Shown here: one piece after another, positions 46,488-55,102 of the stretch
Layout: every line of letters starts with the position of its first letter
How positions within the stretch are numbered: position 1 is the stretch's first letter
Assembly: GCA_002360945.1 (NCBI GenBank)
Contig: DERO01000051.1
Location: 24,067-88,066 of the forward strand
Direction of reading: 5' to 3'
Length of the DNA stretch: 64,000 bases
Source of the DNA: Leclercia adecarboxylata
Lineage (GTDB): Bacteria > Pseudomonadota > Gammaproteobacteria > Enterobacterales > Enterobacteriaceae
Notes under the pieces: model-generated
Told to the model about the DNA's origin: nothing
The model's input: only the letters and a program-made list of their open reading frames with translations
Database searches by the model: none
Position numbers and translations under genes: made by a program

Positions 46488-46530
46488 TGTGAAGTTGATC
46501 ACAAATATAAACGCTGGTAGGGTAAAGGCA
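46488..46530 (+). promoter_or_regulatory. proPp1: proP P1 promoter with perfect CRP site
   Basis: TGTGAAGTTGATCACA (46488-46503) is a perfect CRP palindrome, TGTGA-N6-TCACA. It is followed by TAGGGT (46518-46523), the -10 element known from E. coli proP P1. This places the start near 46530, with CRP centred near -34.5, where it represses; osmotic upshift releases it in E. coli. The surrounding sequence is strongly conserved with E. coli. Confidence 0.88.
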
Positions 46531-46600
46531 TCATTAACAGCCCAGACAGGCGTCACAGGTTCGGTTGTACCGCTCCGAAAGGTCAGTGTAAGTAAACCTG

Positions 46601-46613
46601 CTACGCTTGAGAA
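46601..46613 (+). promoter_or_regulatory. proPp2: proP P2 promoter, sigma-S type
   Basis: CCTGCTACGCTTGAG carries the extended sigma-S -10 element CTACGCT. The start would fall about 90 bases before the ATG, as for E. coli proP P2, which depends on RpoS and Fis at entry to stationary phase. Fis sites were not assigned. Confidence 0.75.
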
Positions 46614-46703
46614 AGGAGAATGCGCATGAGGCGCTTCCCGGGTTCCACAGAGCGCCATTTTATGCGCTGTGGTGAGCGCTGGGCTTAGTCAACGAGGATA
46701 GCA

Positions 46704-48206
46704 ATGCTGAAAAGGAAAAAAGTTAAACCGATCACCCTGCGCGACGTCACCATTATTGACGATGGTAAGCTGCGCAAAGCGATCACCGCCGCCTCGCTCG
46801 GTAATGCGATGGAATGGTTCGATTTTGGTGTGTATGGCTTTGTGGCCTATGCGCTGGGTAAAGTCTTCTTCCCTGGTGCCGATCCCAGCGTGCAGATGAT
46901 TGCCGCCCTCGGGACCTTCTCTGTTCCCTTCCTTATCCGCCCGTTAGGGGGTCTGTTCTTCGGGATGCTGGGGGACAAGTATGGCCGCCAGAAAATCCTC
47001 GCCATCACGATAGTCATTATGTCGGTCAGTACCTTCTGTATCGGGCTGATCCCGTCGTATGCGAGCATAGGCATCTGGGCACCGATCCTGCTGCTGCTGT
47101 GTAAGATGGCCCAGGGCTTCTCGGTCGGCGGTGAATATACCGGTGCGTCAATTTTTGTTGCCGAATACTCTCCGGACCGCAAGCGCGGTTTTATGGGCAG
47201 CTGGCTCGACTTCGGCTCTATTGCCGGGTTTGTACTGGGCGCGGGCGTGGTCGTGCTGCTCTCCACCGTGGTGGGCGAAGAGAACTTCCTCTCCTGGGGC
47301 TGGCGTATTCCGTTCTTCCTGGCGCTGCCGCTGGGGCTGATTGGCCTCTATTTGCGTCACGCGTTAGAAGAGACCCCTGCGTTCCAGCAGCATGTCGATA
47401 AGCTGGAGCAGGGCGATCGCGAAGGTCTGCAGGAGGGACCGAAAGTCTCGTTCAAAGAGATCGCTACCCGCCACTGGCGTAGCCTGCTGACCTGTATTGG
47501 TCTGGTGATCTCCACTAACGTGACCTATTACATGCTGCTGACCTACATGCCGAGCTACCTGTCGCATAACCTGCACTATTCAGAAGATCACGGCGTGCTG
47601 ATCATCATCGCCATTATGGTGGGGATGCTGTTTGTGCAGCCGATTATGGGTCTGCTGAGCGACCGCTTCGGACGTCGTCCGTTCATTATTTTCGGCAGTA
47701 TCGCACTCTTCGTGCTGGCTATCCCGGCCTTCATGATGATTAACAGCGATGTGATCGGCCTCATTTTTGCCGGCCTGCTGATGCTGGCAGTGATCCTCAA
47801 CTGCTTTATCGGCGTGATGGCCTCGACCCTGCCGGCGATGTTCCCGACGCACATTCGTTACAGTGCGCTGGCGGCAGCCTTTAATATCTCGGTACTGATT
47901 GCCGGTCTGACCCCGACCCTGGCAGCCTCGCTGGTGGAGAGCACCCAGAACCTGATGATGCCTGCCTACTATCTGATGGTCATTGCGGTGATTGGCCTGA
48001 TTACCGGCATTTACATGAAAGAGACGGCGAACCTGCCGCTGAAAGGGGCGACGCCTGCCGCGTCTGACCTTCAGGAAGCCAAAGAGATCCTGCGTGAGCA
48101 TCACGACAACATTGAGCAGAAGATAGAAGATCTTGATGCTGAAATTGCCGAGTTGCAGGCGAAGCGTTCCCGACTGGTAGATCAACATCCCCGCATTAAT
48201 GAGTAA
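46704..48206 (+). CDS. proP: Osmosensing proline/glycine betaine transporter ProP
   Basis: Major-facilitator proton symporter that imports proline, glycine betaine and ectoine when osmolality rises. The 500-residue protein matches E. coli ProP: 12 membrane segments, the MFS loop signature (GDKYGRQKIL), then a cytoplasmic tail (about 450-500) ending in an alpha-helical coiled coil (NIEQKIEDLDAEIAELQAKR) that tunes the osmotic set-point. It has two mapped-type promoters and its own terminator, and is the last gene shared with the E. coli order in this window. Confidence 0.97.
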   Translation: MLKRKKVKPITLRDVTIIDDGKLRKAITAASLGNAMEWFDFGVYGFVAYALGKVFFPGADPSVQMIAALGTFSVPFLIRPLGGLFFGMLGDKYGRQKILAITIVIMSVSTFCIGLIPSYASIGIWAPILLLLCKMAQGFSVGGEYTGASIFVAEYSPDRKRGFMGSWLDFGSIAGFVLGAGVVVLLSTVVGEENFLSWGWRIPFFLALPLGLIGLYLRHALEETPAFQQHVDKLEQGDREGLQEGPKVSFKEIATRHWRSLLTCIGLVISTNVTYYMLLTYMPSYLSHNLHYSEDHGVLIIIAIMVGMLFVQPIMGLLSDRFGRRPFIIFGSIALFVLAIPAFMMINSDVIGLIFAGLLMLAVILNCFIGVMASTLPAMFPTHIRYSALAAAFNISVLIAGLTPTLAASLVESTQNLMMPAYYLMVIAVIGLITGIYMKETANLPLKGATPAASDLQEAKEILREHHDNIEQKIEDLDAEIAELQAKRSRLVDQHPRINE

Positions 48207-48210
48207 ATAA

Positions 48211-48238
48211 AAAACCCGGCTCCGGCCGGGTTTTTTTT
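48211..48238 (+). terminator. Terminator of proP
   Basis: AAAACCCGGC pairs with GCCGGGTTTT across a four-base loop, followed by eight T, five bases past the proP stop. It separates proP from the exopolysaccharide operon. Confidence 0.92.
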
Positions 48239-48520
48239 CATACCCAAATGGAATCCCGCGAAAGTTTATTGGCGGTTTTAATGAATAGTGCTTACGCTGT
48301 ATATAAGCGGATGTCTCTATAAAATCGACGCTTTCTTCTCGACAAGGGGTGTGTATGCTCAGTTTTACACCGACATAGTTGTCAATGCATGCACTACTCT
48401 GGAGGTTGACAGTTCTGTCACTTCCCTCTGCACGAACAGCATTTTATTTTTTAGAATCTTTGCTAATGCAATTAGTACAAAAATAATAATACCAAATCTT
48501 AATTATAAGTAGGTCTGGAC
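48239..48520 (+). promoter_or_regulatory. AT-rich leader of the exopolysaccharide operon
   Basis: 282 bases with no gene, distinctly AT-rich. A TGACAG-TT-CTGTCA inverted repeat (48407-48420) could be an operator. TTAGAATCTTTGCTA (48451-48465) faintly recalls an RcsAB box but needs a one-base insertion to align. No JUMPstart/ops element (GGCGGTAG) is seen. Confidence 0.4.
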
Positions 48521-49936
48521 ATGCTGAGAAATTCGCAAAAGATCACCCATGGAAGTTACTCGGTATTGATTAAATTAATTGATTTTTTCTCAATTAATTT
48601 AATTTTAATACTGAGTGGTTGGGTATTGAAAATGGAGTCTTTCGATACTGTAATTCTGATCAGCTTATTGTATTCCACCGCCTTTTTGCTGTTTGGAGAG
48701 TACACGGAATGCTATCTCTATCGGCCTAAAAACAACAAGTTGCGTAACCAGCGGCGCCTGTTTCTGACCGCTTTTTTAGCCATTCTTTTTATCGGCCTGG
48801 TGCGTCTGCTGGTCGGGAAATTATACGCCCTGGGCTACCTCAACTTTATCGACGTGCGTAATATTCCTGCCGTGCCGCTCTGGTATGCCGCGCCGATCCC
48901 TTTTCTCTACATTGTCCGCCTGATTATTTTCAAACTGTCGACAAAAAAGAAAATAAGGGTGGCTATTATCGGCATTACGGAAAACGGTCTCGCGGCTGAG
49001 CAGGCGCTGCGCGTGGAATACGCTGACGTACAACTGGAACTCGCCTTCTACGATGAGCGTGGCCCGGAGCGGCTCGGCGAGCTGGCCACCAAAATTACCA
49101 GCCCCTATAACGGGCCGGTGATTAATCTGGTTGAGGAGGCCAAAGCCAGCAGAGTCGACGAAATCTATATTGCCCTGCCGATGGTGGCGCTACAGCGCAT
49201 CCGCCATTTTCTGGCGATGATGTCGGATACCACCGTGGACACCTATATCGTGCCGGATTTTTACGCCTACAGCACCAACACCTCGCAGATCCGCTCCATC
49301 CACAACCTGCAGACCATCGGTATCTTTACCTCTCCGCTGGATGGCGGTGGGTCGTTTATTAAACGCGCTGAAGATCTGGTGTTGGGCAGCGTGATTATGA
49401 TAATGATTGTGCTGTTAATGATCGCTATTGCCATCGGCATCAAACTCACTTCACGTGGGCCTGTTTTCTTCAAACAGGATCGCTATGGCCTGAGCGGGCA
49501 GAAGATCAAAGTCTGGAAGTTCCGGACGATGAAAGTTATGGAAAATACCGACACGGTAGTACAGGCGACACGAGACGATCCTCGGGTCACCCGCTTTGGC
49601 GCATTCTTACGTCGGACATCACTGGATGAGCTGCCGCAGTTCATTAATGTCATACAGGGGAACATGTCTATTGTCGGTCCACGGCCGCACGCTGTGGCGC
49701 ACAACGAGCTTTACCGTAAGCAGGTCGAAAACTACATGATTCGCCATAAAGTAAAGCCTGGGATCACAGGTTTAGCGCAAATTAATGGCTATCGTGGCGA
49801 AATTGATGCGCTATACAAAATGGAAAAGCGAGTCCAGTACGACATTGAATATATTCAGAACTGGTCCTTTTGGTTAGATATAAAAATCATCATTAAAACC
49901 ATTTTTAAGGGATTTGTTGGTAAGAATGCATACTAA
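48521..49936 (+). CDS. Undecaprenyl-phosphate glycosylphosphotransferase (WcaJ/GumD-like)
   Basis: Initiating enzyme of exopolysaccharide repeat-unit synthesis: it transfers a sugar 1-phosphate (probably glucose-1-P) from a UDP-sugar to undecaprenyl phosphate. The 471-residue polyisoprenyl-phosphate hexose-1-phosphate transferase has four N-terminal membrane helices (to about 130), a CoA-binding-like soluble domain (about 145-265), a further membrane helix (about 285-312) and the catalytic Bac_transf domain. That domain has KVWKFRTMKV, TRFGAFLRRTSLDELPQFINV and GNMSIVGPRP. First gene of the operon; its end overlaps the beta-barrel gene by 11 bases. Donor sugar is inferred from the family. Confidence 0.9.
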   Translation: MLRNSQKITHGSYSVLIKLIDFFSINLILILSGWVLKMESFDTVILISLLYSTAFLLFGEYTECYLYRPKNNKLRNQRRLFLTAFLAILFIGLVRLLVGKLYALGYLNFIDVRNIPAVPLWYAAPIPFLYIVRLIIFKLSTKKKIRVAIIGITENGLAAEQALRVEYADVQLELAFYDERGPERLGELATKITSPYNGPVINLVEEAKASRVDEIYIALPMVALQRIRHFLAMMSDTTVDTYIVPDFYAYSTNTSQIRSIHNLQTIGIFTSPLDGGGSFIKRAEDLVLGSVIMIMIVLLMIAIAIGIKLTSRGPVFFKQDRYGLSGQKIKVWKFRTMKVMENTDTVVQATRDDPRVTRFGAFLRRTSLDELPQFINVIQGNMSIVGPRPHAVAHNELYRKQVENYMIRHKVKPGITGLAQINGYRGEIDALYKMEKRVQYDIEYIQNWSFWLDIKIIIKTIFKGFVGKNAY

Positions 49937-51212
49937 AATAATTATTATTGCTGGGATTATGGCGTCTCCAGTCGCTCTGGCAGAATTAACACCAAAATCA
50001 CACATCGGCTGGGCAGGTATAGACTTCCAGAGCAACGTCGGTGTGGATTATGGTCGTAACGATAACGTGACCTTCCAGCCTCACGACAGCGACGCAAAAA
50101 GCTCCGACTTCCAGGGGCTCAAGCCCGTCTTGTCCATGAACGGCGAGCGCGGCCAGGATAAGTATCTGCTGATGTACTCCGGGGATTATCGCCACTACTC
50201 CAGCGATTCTACCGATGATTACGACGATCATTTTTTCCGCTTCAAAGGCGACTGGCGTTTTGGTCAGATGCATGGCCTGACGCTGAACCTGGAAGATACG
50301 CTCGGCCATGAGGAGCGCGGGCGCGGGGTGACGGAAGGATTCCTGCCGGAACAGTTCCGCGAATTTGGCGTCACGTCACCTTTAACCACCAATCTGTTCA
50401 ACAGCGAGCTACGCTATAGTTATGGTGCGCCGGACGGACGAGGAAGGGCAGACCTGGCGTTACTGCACCGCAAGTGGACCTTTGGCAATACCGGTCAGGT
50501 TGAAAGCCAGGATGAGGACTTCGCGCAATATATCCGCGAGCAGGAGTGGACCGAAAATACCCTGATTGCAGAAATTTTCGATCAATACACATCTAAGACG
50601 CGTTTTCGCTATAGTTTTATTACCAACCAGTTTCATTACGACCATGCATCCGAGAAAGATAGTAATGAATACTATTTGCGTTACGGAATACAGTCGCAGC
50701 TGACGGGTAAAACGAACGTTGATATGAACGTATCGTGGCTCTATAAAACCTTTGAAAATAACCCGGGCTCGAAGGATTTCAACGGGATCAACTGGGATAT
50801 TCTGGGTGAATGGCGGCCTCTTGAACAGGCACTGTTTACGTTAAGAACATCACAAAGTATTAAGGATCCTTCCGAAGCGGGAGGATATAATTTAGTAACG
50901 GAATACGGAATTTCATACAAACATTTGTGGATGAACAACCGATTAACGACGTTGCTTGATTACGCATACATTACCGAAGACTACAAAGATCAGGACAAGG
51001 ACCGTCACGACAAGAATGGCGTGTTTTCATTTATCGTAGGTTATGACCTCACACCATCAATTAACTTTGGTGTGGAATATCATCTTGATACGCTTAAGTC
51101 TAATAAAGATACGGATACGTTCACTATCGGCCCCAACGACGATCGCGTAGTGACTGAAACGTTGGGCTATGATCAATCTTTGATTATGCTTACAGCTAAG
51201 GTTCAGATTTAA
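49926..51212 (+). CDS. Outer-membrane beta-barrel protein of the exopolysaccharide locus (EpsL/BBP2-like)
   Basis: Predicted outer-membrane beta-barrel of 428 residues: signal peptide (1-19, ending ASPVALA), then alternating amphipathic strands rich in Tyr, Asp and Asn (for example HGLTLNLEDTLGHEERG), ending in AKVQI. It resembles 'beta-barrel porin 2'/EpsL proteins found in exosortase- and methanolan-type loci, where they are thought to form or line the export route. The ATG at 49926 gives a clean signal peptide; a TTG four codons upstream lies nearer an AAGGGA. Position between initiating transferase and OPX gene fits secretion. Family assignment is by pattern only. Confidence 0.75.
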   Translation: MHTKIIIIAGIMASPVALAELTPKSHIGWAGIDFQSNVGVDYGRNDNVTFQPHDSDAKSSDFQGLKPVLSMNGERGQDKYLLMYSGDYRHYSSDSTDDYDDHFFRFKGDWRFGQMHGLTLNLEDTLGHEERGRGVTEGFLPEQFREFGVTSPLTTNLFNSELRYSYGAPDGRGRADLALLHRKWTFGNTGQVESQDEDFAQYIREQEWTENTLIAEIFDQYTSKTRFRYSFITNQFHYDHASEKDSNEYYLRYGIQSQLTGKTNVDMNVSWLYKTFENNPGSKDFNGINWDILGEWRPLEQALFTLRTSQSIKDPSEAGGYNLVTEYGISYKHLWMNNRLTTLLDYAYITEDYKDQDKDRHDKNGVFSFIVGYDLTPSINFGVEYHLDTLKSNKDTDTFTIGPNDDRVVTETLGYDQSLIMLTAKVQI

Positions 51213-51213
51213 A

Positions 51214-51771
51214 ATGAAAATAATGAAACTGTGCGCGTTTTTACTCTTCAGCATTGTTTTTGCCGGCTGCAAATCACCGCAGCCGACGCTAATGGACAAT
51301 AGCGTGGTTGATACAGCAAATTATTTACTGGGCTCCGGCGATACCGTCAACATTAACGTTGCCGGTCAACCTGACCTGACCATGAAAGTAGTACTTGATA
51401 ATAGTGGGACTATTAATTACCCCTATATTGGCAAGCTGGATTTAAAGGGCAAAACCGCAAGTCAGGTCGATGCAGAGATTACGCAACGCCTGCGTAAAGG
51501 TTTTGTGCTTAATCCCATGGTGACGGTCAATATCGCCGAATTCCGTAAGTTCTATATCTCTGGTGAAGTTGAGAACCCGAATGGCTATTCCTATGAGCCA
51601 GGTCTGACCGTGGAAAAAGCCATTGCCCTTGCGGGTGGCTATACCGACCGGGCAGACCGTTCGGATCTCAATATTCGTCAGTCATCCACCGGTGAGTTAC
51701 TCGAAAATGTTGATGTTACCCATTCCGTTCTCCCGGGCGATCTCGTCATTATTGGCACAGGGTTCTTCTGA
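51214..51771 (+). CDS. Short OPX polysaccharide export lipoprotein (Wza/GumB-like)
   Basis: Polysaccharide export lipoprotein of 185 residues. A lipoprotein signal ends in a lipobox (VFAGC, C19). A Poly_export domain (about 38-110, LLGSGDTVNINVAGQPDL) and one SLBB domain (about 113-180, FYISGEVENPNGYSYEPGL) follow. It is about half the length of Wza (379 residues) and lacks the C-terminal amphipathic helix that makes the Wza outer-membrane pore, like GumB of Xanthomonas. The neighbouring beta-barrel may therefore supply the outer-membrane pore. It starts one base after the beta-barrel stop. Confidence 0.88.
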   Translation: MKIMKLCAFLLFSIVFAGCKSPQPTLMDNSVVDTANYLLGSGDTVNINVAGQPDLTMKVVLDNSGTINYPYIGKLDLKGKTASQVDAEITQRLRKGFVLNPMVTVNIAEFRKFYISGEVENPNGYSYEPGLTVEKAIALAGGYTDRADRSDLNIRQSSTGELLENVDVTHSVLPGDLVIIGTGFF

Positions 51772-51773
51772 TC

Positions 51774-53894
51774 ATGAAACTATCAATAGTGGAAAATGGC
51801 AAAAAGCGAGAAAGCGCTATCGATATCGCCAGATTTGCCAGAGAAATTAAAAAGAACTCCTGGAAAATCGTTCTCTCCGGCGTAATTGCCGGGGCGATTG
51901 CCTGGCCATTAATGAGTTTGATGTCATCGAAGTATGTATCCACCGCCACGGTACTGATTAAAGCTCAGCCGGACAACGTTTCACCATTCCAGAGGGTGGA
52001 GGGCTATGACTCCACCCGTAACGGCTACTACGAAACGCAAAACGCGCTGATGCAATCGCGCGTGGTGCTTGAGCAGGCCATTCGTACCCTGAAACTCGAT
52101 CAAAACCCCGCCTTTAACGGCGAGGGATCGGGCAGTGGCTCAGCCCCTCTGAATGAACAGCAGCGGGTAGATAATGCCCTGAAAACGCTGCAGAAAGATT
52201 TGACGATCAGCAACGTACGCACGACCCATTTGTCCACCGTCTCCTATGAGTCCACCTCTCCACAGCTGGCAGCGGATGTTGCCAACGGCGTGGCGGAGTC
52301 GTTTATCAACTATACCCTGGCGCTCAAGCAGCAAAAAACGGCGAAGGCGAGAGAAGATAACCAGCAGAAACTGCAGGACCTTCAGAAGCAGATGGTCCAA
52401 CAAAAAACCGCGCTGGACAGCTATCTGGCAAAAGAGGGGCTGCTGACCTTCCGTGGCGTGGATGGCTTCGAAACGGAGCAGATGGGCATTATCACCAACC
52501 GCCTGGCGAATGCGACCGAGCGTCGGGTGGCGGCTGAATCGCTCTATAACGAAGTGCGTTCTGGCAGGGGGAACGTGATCTCGCTGCCGTCGATTTCCAA
52601 TCATGCCCAGATCCAGGATTTACGCATTGCGCTGATCCAGGCGAACAGCGAGCTTTCCCAGCTGGAGAAATCCTACGGGCCGCAGCATGACAAAGTGATA
52701 CAGGCCCGGGCGCGTATCAACGCGATCCAGGCGCAAACGTCGATGACGCTCAGAGAGCAGCAGGCCGGATTACGCCAGAGCTATGAGGCGGCGTTGGCGG
52801 ATGAAAAAAATTACCAGAAACAGCTGGATGAACAGAAGGCGAACTTCCAGAAGCTGTCTCTGAAGCGTGATGGCTACAACGACCTCAAGCTGGCGCTGGA
52901 TAAAACGGAAGAGATGTACAAGATGGCCTATCAGCGCACGCAGGAGCTGACCTTACCGGGCTCTTATTCCGATGCTGATGCGGAGATCTACGATCCTGCC
53001 GTGCCCGCCGCGCTGCCGGCAAAACCGAATAAGCCGCTGCTGATGCTGATGGTTGTGCTGCTGGTGATGCTCTTCTACGTGATGTACATCATGGTGAAAA
53101 CGGCCACCGACAAATCGGTCAACACCCTCAGCCAGATGCAAAAACGGCTCAATCTGCTGCCGCTGGGTGAGATCCGCCGCTTCAAGGGCGTGGGCGGCCG
53201 CGGCAAAATCCGCGATCTGATCACCAGCGACCCGCTGAATGCCGATGTCATTCACAGCATGCGTACCCAGATCATGCTGAGCAGTCAACCGCTGCAGGTG
53301 ATTGCCGTTACGTCGGCGGAAGCCGGGGAGGGGCGTACTCTGCTGGCGAACCTGCTGGCGAACTCCTTCAGCTTTGACCAGAAAACGCTGCTGATCGATA
53401 TGGATTTCTTTAACAACGACGGGCTGTCGGGCGAGCTGGGTTCACCGAAGGCGCCGGGCGTGGCGGAAGTGCTGCGCGGTGAGGGCGTGACCGAGAACGT
53501 GCTGGTGAAGATGAGCGACAATCTCGACTTCCTGCCGCGCGGCAATACGCCGGTCTCGGCGCTGCTGCTGCTGTCGCCTGAACGACTGAAACCGCTGATT
53601 GATTCCCTGCGCAGCCGTTACCAGCGCATCATCATCGATATGGCGGCGGTGAATCAGAGCCAGGAGGTGCAGCTGGTGAGCCAGGCGACGGACGGTCTGA
53701 TCTTCGTCCTGAAAGCGGGCCTGAACTCTGCCGACACCATTGGACCGGCCATTGAGAAAGCGACCAACGACCACACCGTACTGATCGGCGGCGTGCTGAA
53801 TCAGGTGGTGGATAAAAATCTGGAGAGCAAAGAGGGGCTGCGTTCACTCAACTACCATACCCATGAACTGATGAATAACACAGGCCGGGCATGA
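51774..53894 (+). CDS. Wzc-like polysaccharide co-polymerase with degenerate BY-kinase domain
   Basis: Inner-membrane co-polymerase of 706 residues that should set chain length and link polymerase to export. It has an N-terminal Wzz domain with TM1 (about 32-52), a long periplasmic coiled coil (about 180-400), TM2 (about 424-444), and a cytoplasmic BY-kinase-like domain (about 480-700). The nucleotide motifs are altered: Walker A reads SAEAGEGRT with R521 in place of lysine, Walker A' IDMDFFNND (542-548) and Walker B IIDMAAV (622). The C-terminus (YHTHELMNNTGRA) has no tyrosine cluster. So tyrosine-kinase activity is doubtful. No Wzb phosphatase gene is present. The gene follows the OPX gene by two bases and overlaps the flippase by four. 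Confidence 0.88.
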   Translation: MKLSIVENGKKRESAIDIARFAREIKKNSWKIVLSGVIAGAIAWPLMSLMSSKYVSTATVLIKAQPDNVSPFQRVEGYDSTRNGYYETQNALMQSRVVLEQAIRTLKLDQNPAFNGEGSGSGSAPLNEQQRVDNALKTLQKDLTISNVRTTHLSTVSYESTSPQLAADVANGVAESFINYTLALKQQKTAKAREDNQQKLQDLQKQMVQQKTALDSYLAKEGLLTFRGVDGFETEQMGIITNRLANATERRVAAESLYNEVRSGRGNVISLPSISNHAQIQDLRIALIQANSELSQLEKSYGPQHDKVIQARARINAIQAQTSMTLREQQAGLRQSYEAALADEKNYQKQLDEQKANFQKLSLKRDGYNDLKLALDKTEEMYKMAYQRTQELTLPGSYSDADAEIYDPAVPAALPAKPNKPLLMLMVVLLVMLFYVMYIMVKTATDKSVNTLSQMQKRLNLLPLGEIRRFKGVGGRGKIRDLITSDPLNADVIHSMRTQIMLSSQPLQVIAVTSAEAGEGRTLLANLLANSFSFDQKTLLIDMDFFNNDGLSGELGSPKAPGVAEVLRGEGVTENVLVKMSDNLDFLPRGNTPVSALLLLSPERLKPLIDSLRSRYQRIIIDMAAVNQSQEVQLVSQATDGLIFVLKAGLNSADTIGPAIEKATNDHTVLIGGVLNQVVDKNLESKEGLRSLNYHTHELMNNTGRA

Positions 53895-55102
53895 GTCTGC
53901 TCAGGAGCGCGTCCACGATCGCCGGGTCATCAGTCATTTCACAGCTGATTGGTGCCCTGTCGATCTGGCTCATTTCGCATAAGTACGATCTTGGCGAAGT
54001 GGGGCTTTACGCGCTCAACTACAGTATTGCCCTGATCGGGGCCCAGGTCTGTACCTTTGCTTCGCAGCTGTTGATCCCCAGGCAACCGGATGACGAGTTG
54101 GCCCAGAACGTGGTGTTTTGTCTGCTGCAAAGCCTGACGATCGCCGTTCCTTATGCCGTGCTGACGGGCTGGCTGTTTCATCAGAATATGCTCTTCCTCT
54201 ACCTGCTCACGCTCTCGAATACCTGGGTGCTGGTGGCAGAAAACCTGTCGCTGCGGACGGCAAACTTTCGCTTTCTGGTGGTCCAGCGCATCTCCGTCTC
54301 GGTGGTGGTGGTGGTGTCTGTCCTGCTCACCAGCCAGGTGATGGCGTTTTACTGGATGTGGGCGATCCTGATGATGGCGCTGACCAGCGTCTGCATCCTG
54401 CGGGCATTTGATCTTCGCACCGTCACCCTGCATCACCTGCTGCCCTCCAGCAACCTGGCGTTCCTGAAGAAGAATATTCACCACATCACCAAGGTGGGCA
54501 GTGCCGAAGTGCTGGCGATGGCGAGCAGTAACCTGCCGATCATGCTGATCAACTTCTGGTTCTCGGCCTTAACGGCGGGCTACTTCTCGGTGGTCAGCCG
54601 CTTCTGCCTGGCTCCGGTGGTGATTATCGGCAATGCGGTGCGCAATACCATCTTCTCGAAATGGTCGATTGATTTCAGAAACAACGTCTTCAATTACGAA
54701 GAGTACACCAGGGTCCGCCTGCTGCTGTTGGTGCTGGGCGTGGTCTGCACCCTGGGCGTATTTATCTTCTATCCGATTGTGATGAATCTGGGGTTCAGCG
54801 AGGAGTGGGTTGCCTCCGTGCCGACCTCGCGCTACATGCTGCCGTACCTGTTCCCGGCGCTGGCGGTCTGTCCGCTGACGGTGATTGAGCTGATTTTCGG
54901 TTCGCACCGCTATTTCCTGCGGATCCAGCTTGAACAACTGGCGATCGTGGTCATCGCGTTTGTCGTTGTACCGTATTTCTACAATGACTACGCGACCTCC
55001 ATCATCTTATTTTCGATTCTGACGTTCATTCGCTACGCCTTCATCTACCTGAAGGTGAATAAGCGCGCCGACATTCTGAGAAACGGGTCAGTGGCATCAT
55101 GA
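53891..55102 (+). CDS. Wzx-type oligosaccharide flippase
   Basis: Polytopic membrane protein of 403 residues from the MOP/polysaccharide synthase group, with about 11 to 12 hydrophobic segments and no soluble domain. SLLRSASTIAGSSVISQLIGALSIW at the N-terminus is typical of Wzx flippases, which turn the lipid-linked repeat unit to the periplasmic face. It overlaps the co-polymerase and polymerase genes by four bases each, showing tight coupling. It is a little shorter than common Wzx proteins. Confidence 0.83.
   Translation: MSLLRSASTIAGSSVISQLIGALSIWLISHKYDLGEVGLYALNYSIALIGAQVCTFASQLLIPRQPDDELAQNVVFCLLQSLTIAVPYAVLTGWLFHQNMLFLYLLTLSNTWVLVAENLSLRTANFRFLVVQRISVSVVVVVSVLLTSQVMAFYWMWAILMMALTSVCILRAFDLRTVTLHHLLPSSNLAFLKKNIHHITKVGSAEVLAMASSNLPIMLINFWFSALTAGYFSVVSRFCLAPVVIIGNAVRNTIFSKWSIDFRNNVFNYEEYTRVRLLLLVLGVVCTLGVFIFYPIVMNLGFSEEWVASVPTSRYMLPYLFPALAVCPLTVIELIFGSHRYFLRIQLEQLAIVVIAFVVVPYFYNDYATSIILFSILTFIRYAFIYLKVNKRADILRNGSVAS

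Larger units (their letters stand above)
46053..46703. other. kdgT-proP divergent intergenic region
   Basis: 651 bases without a supported gene. The left half is AT-rich and should hold the kdgT promoter; I see no clear KdgR or CRP site there. The right 220 bases carry the two proP promoters, described separately. A hydrophilic 65-codon minus-strand frame (46059-46256, TTG start, no ribosome site) is probably chance. Confidence 0.7.

Noticed and set aside
48451..48465. RcsAB box in front of the exopolysaccharide operon
   Set aside because: Needs a one-base insertion to match the consensus; too weak to call as a site.
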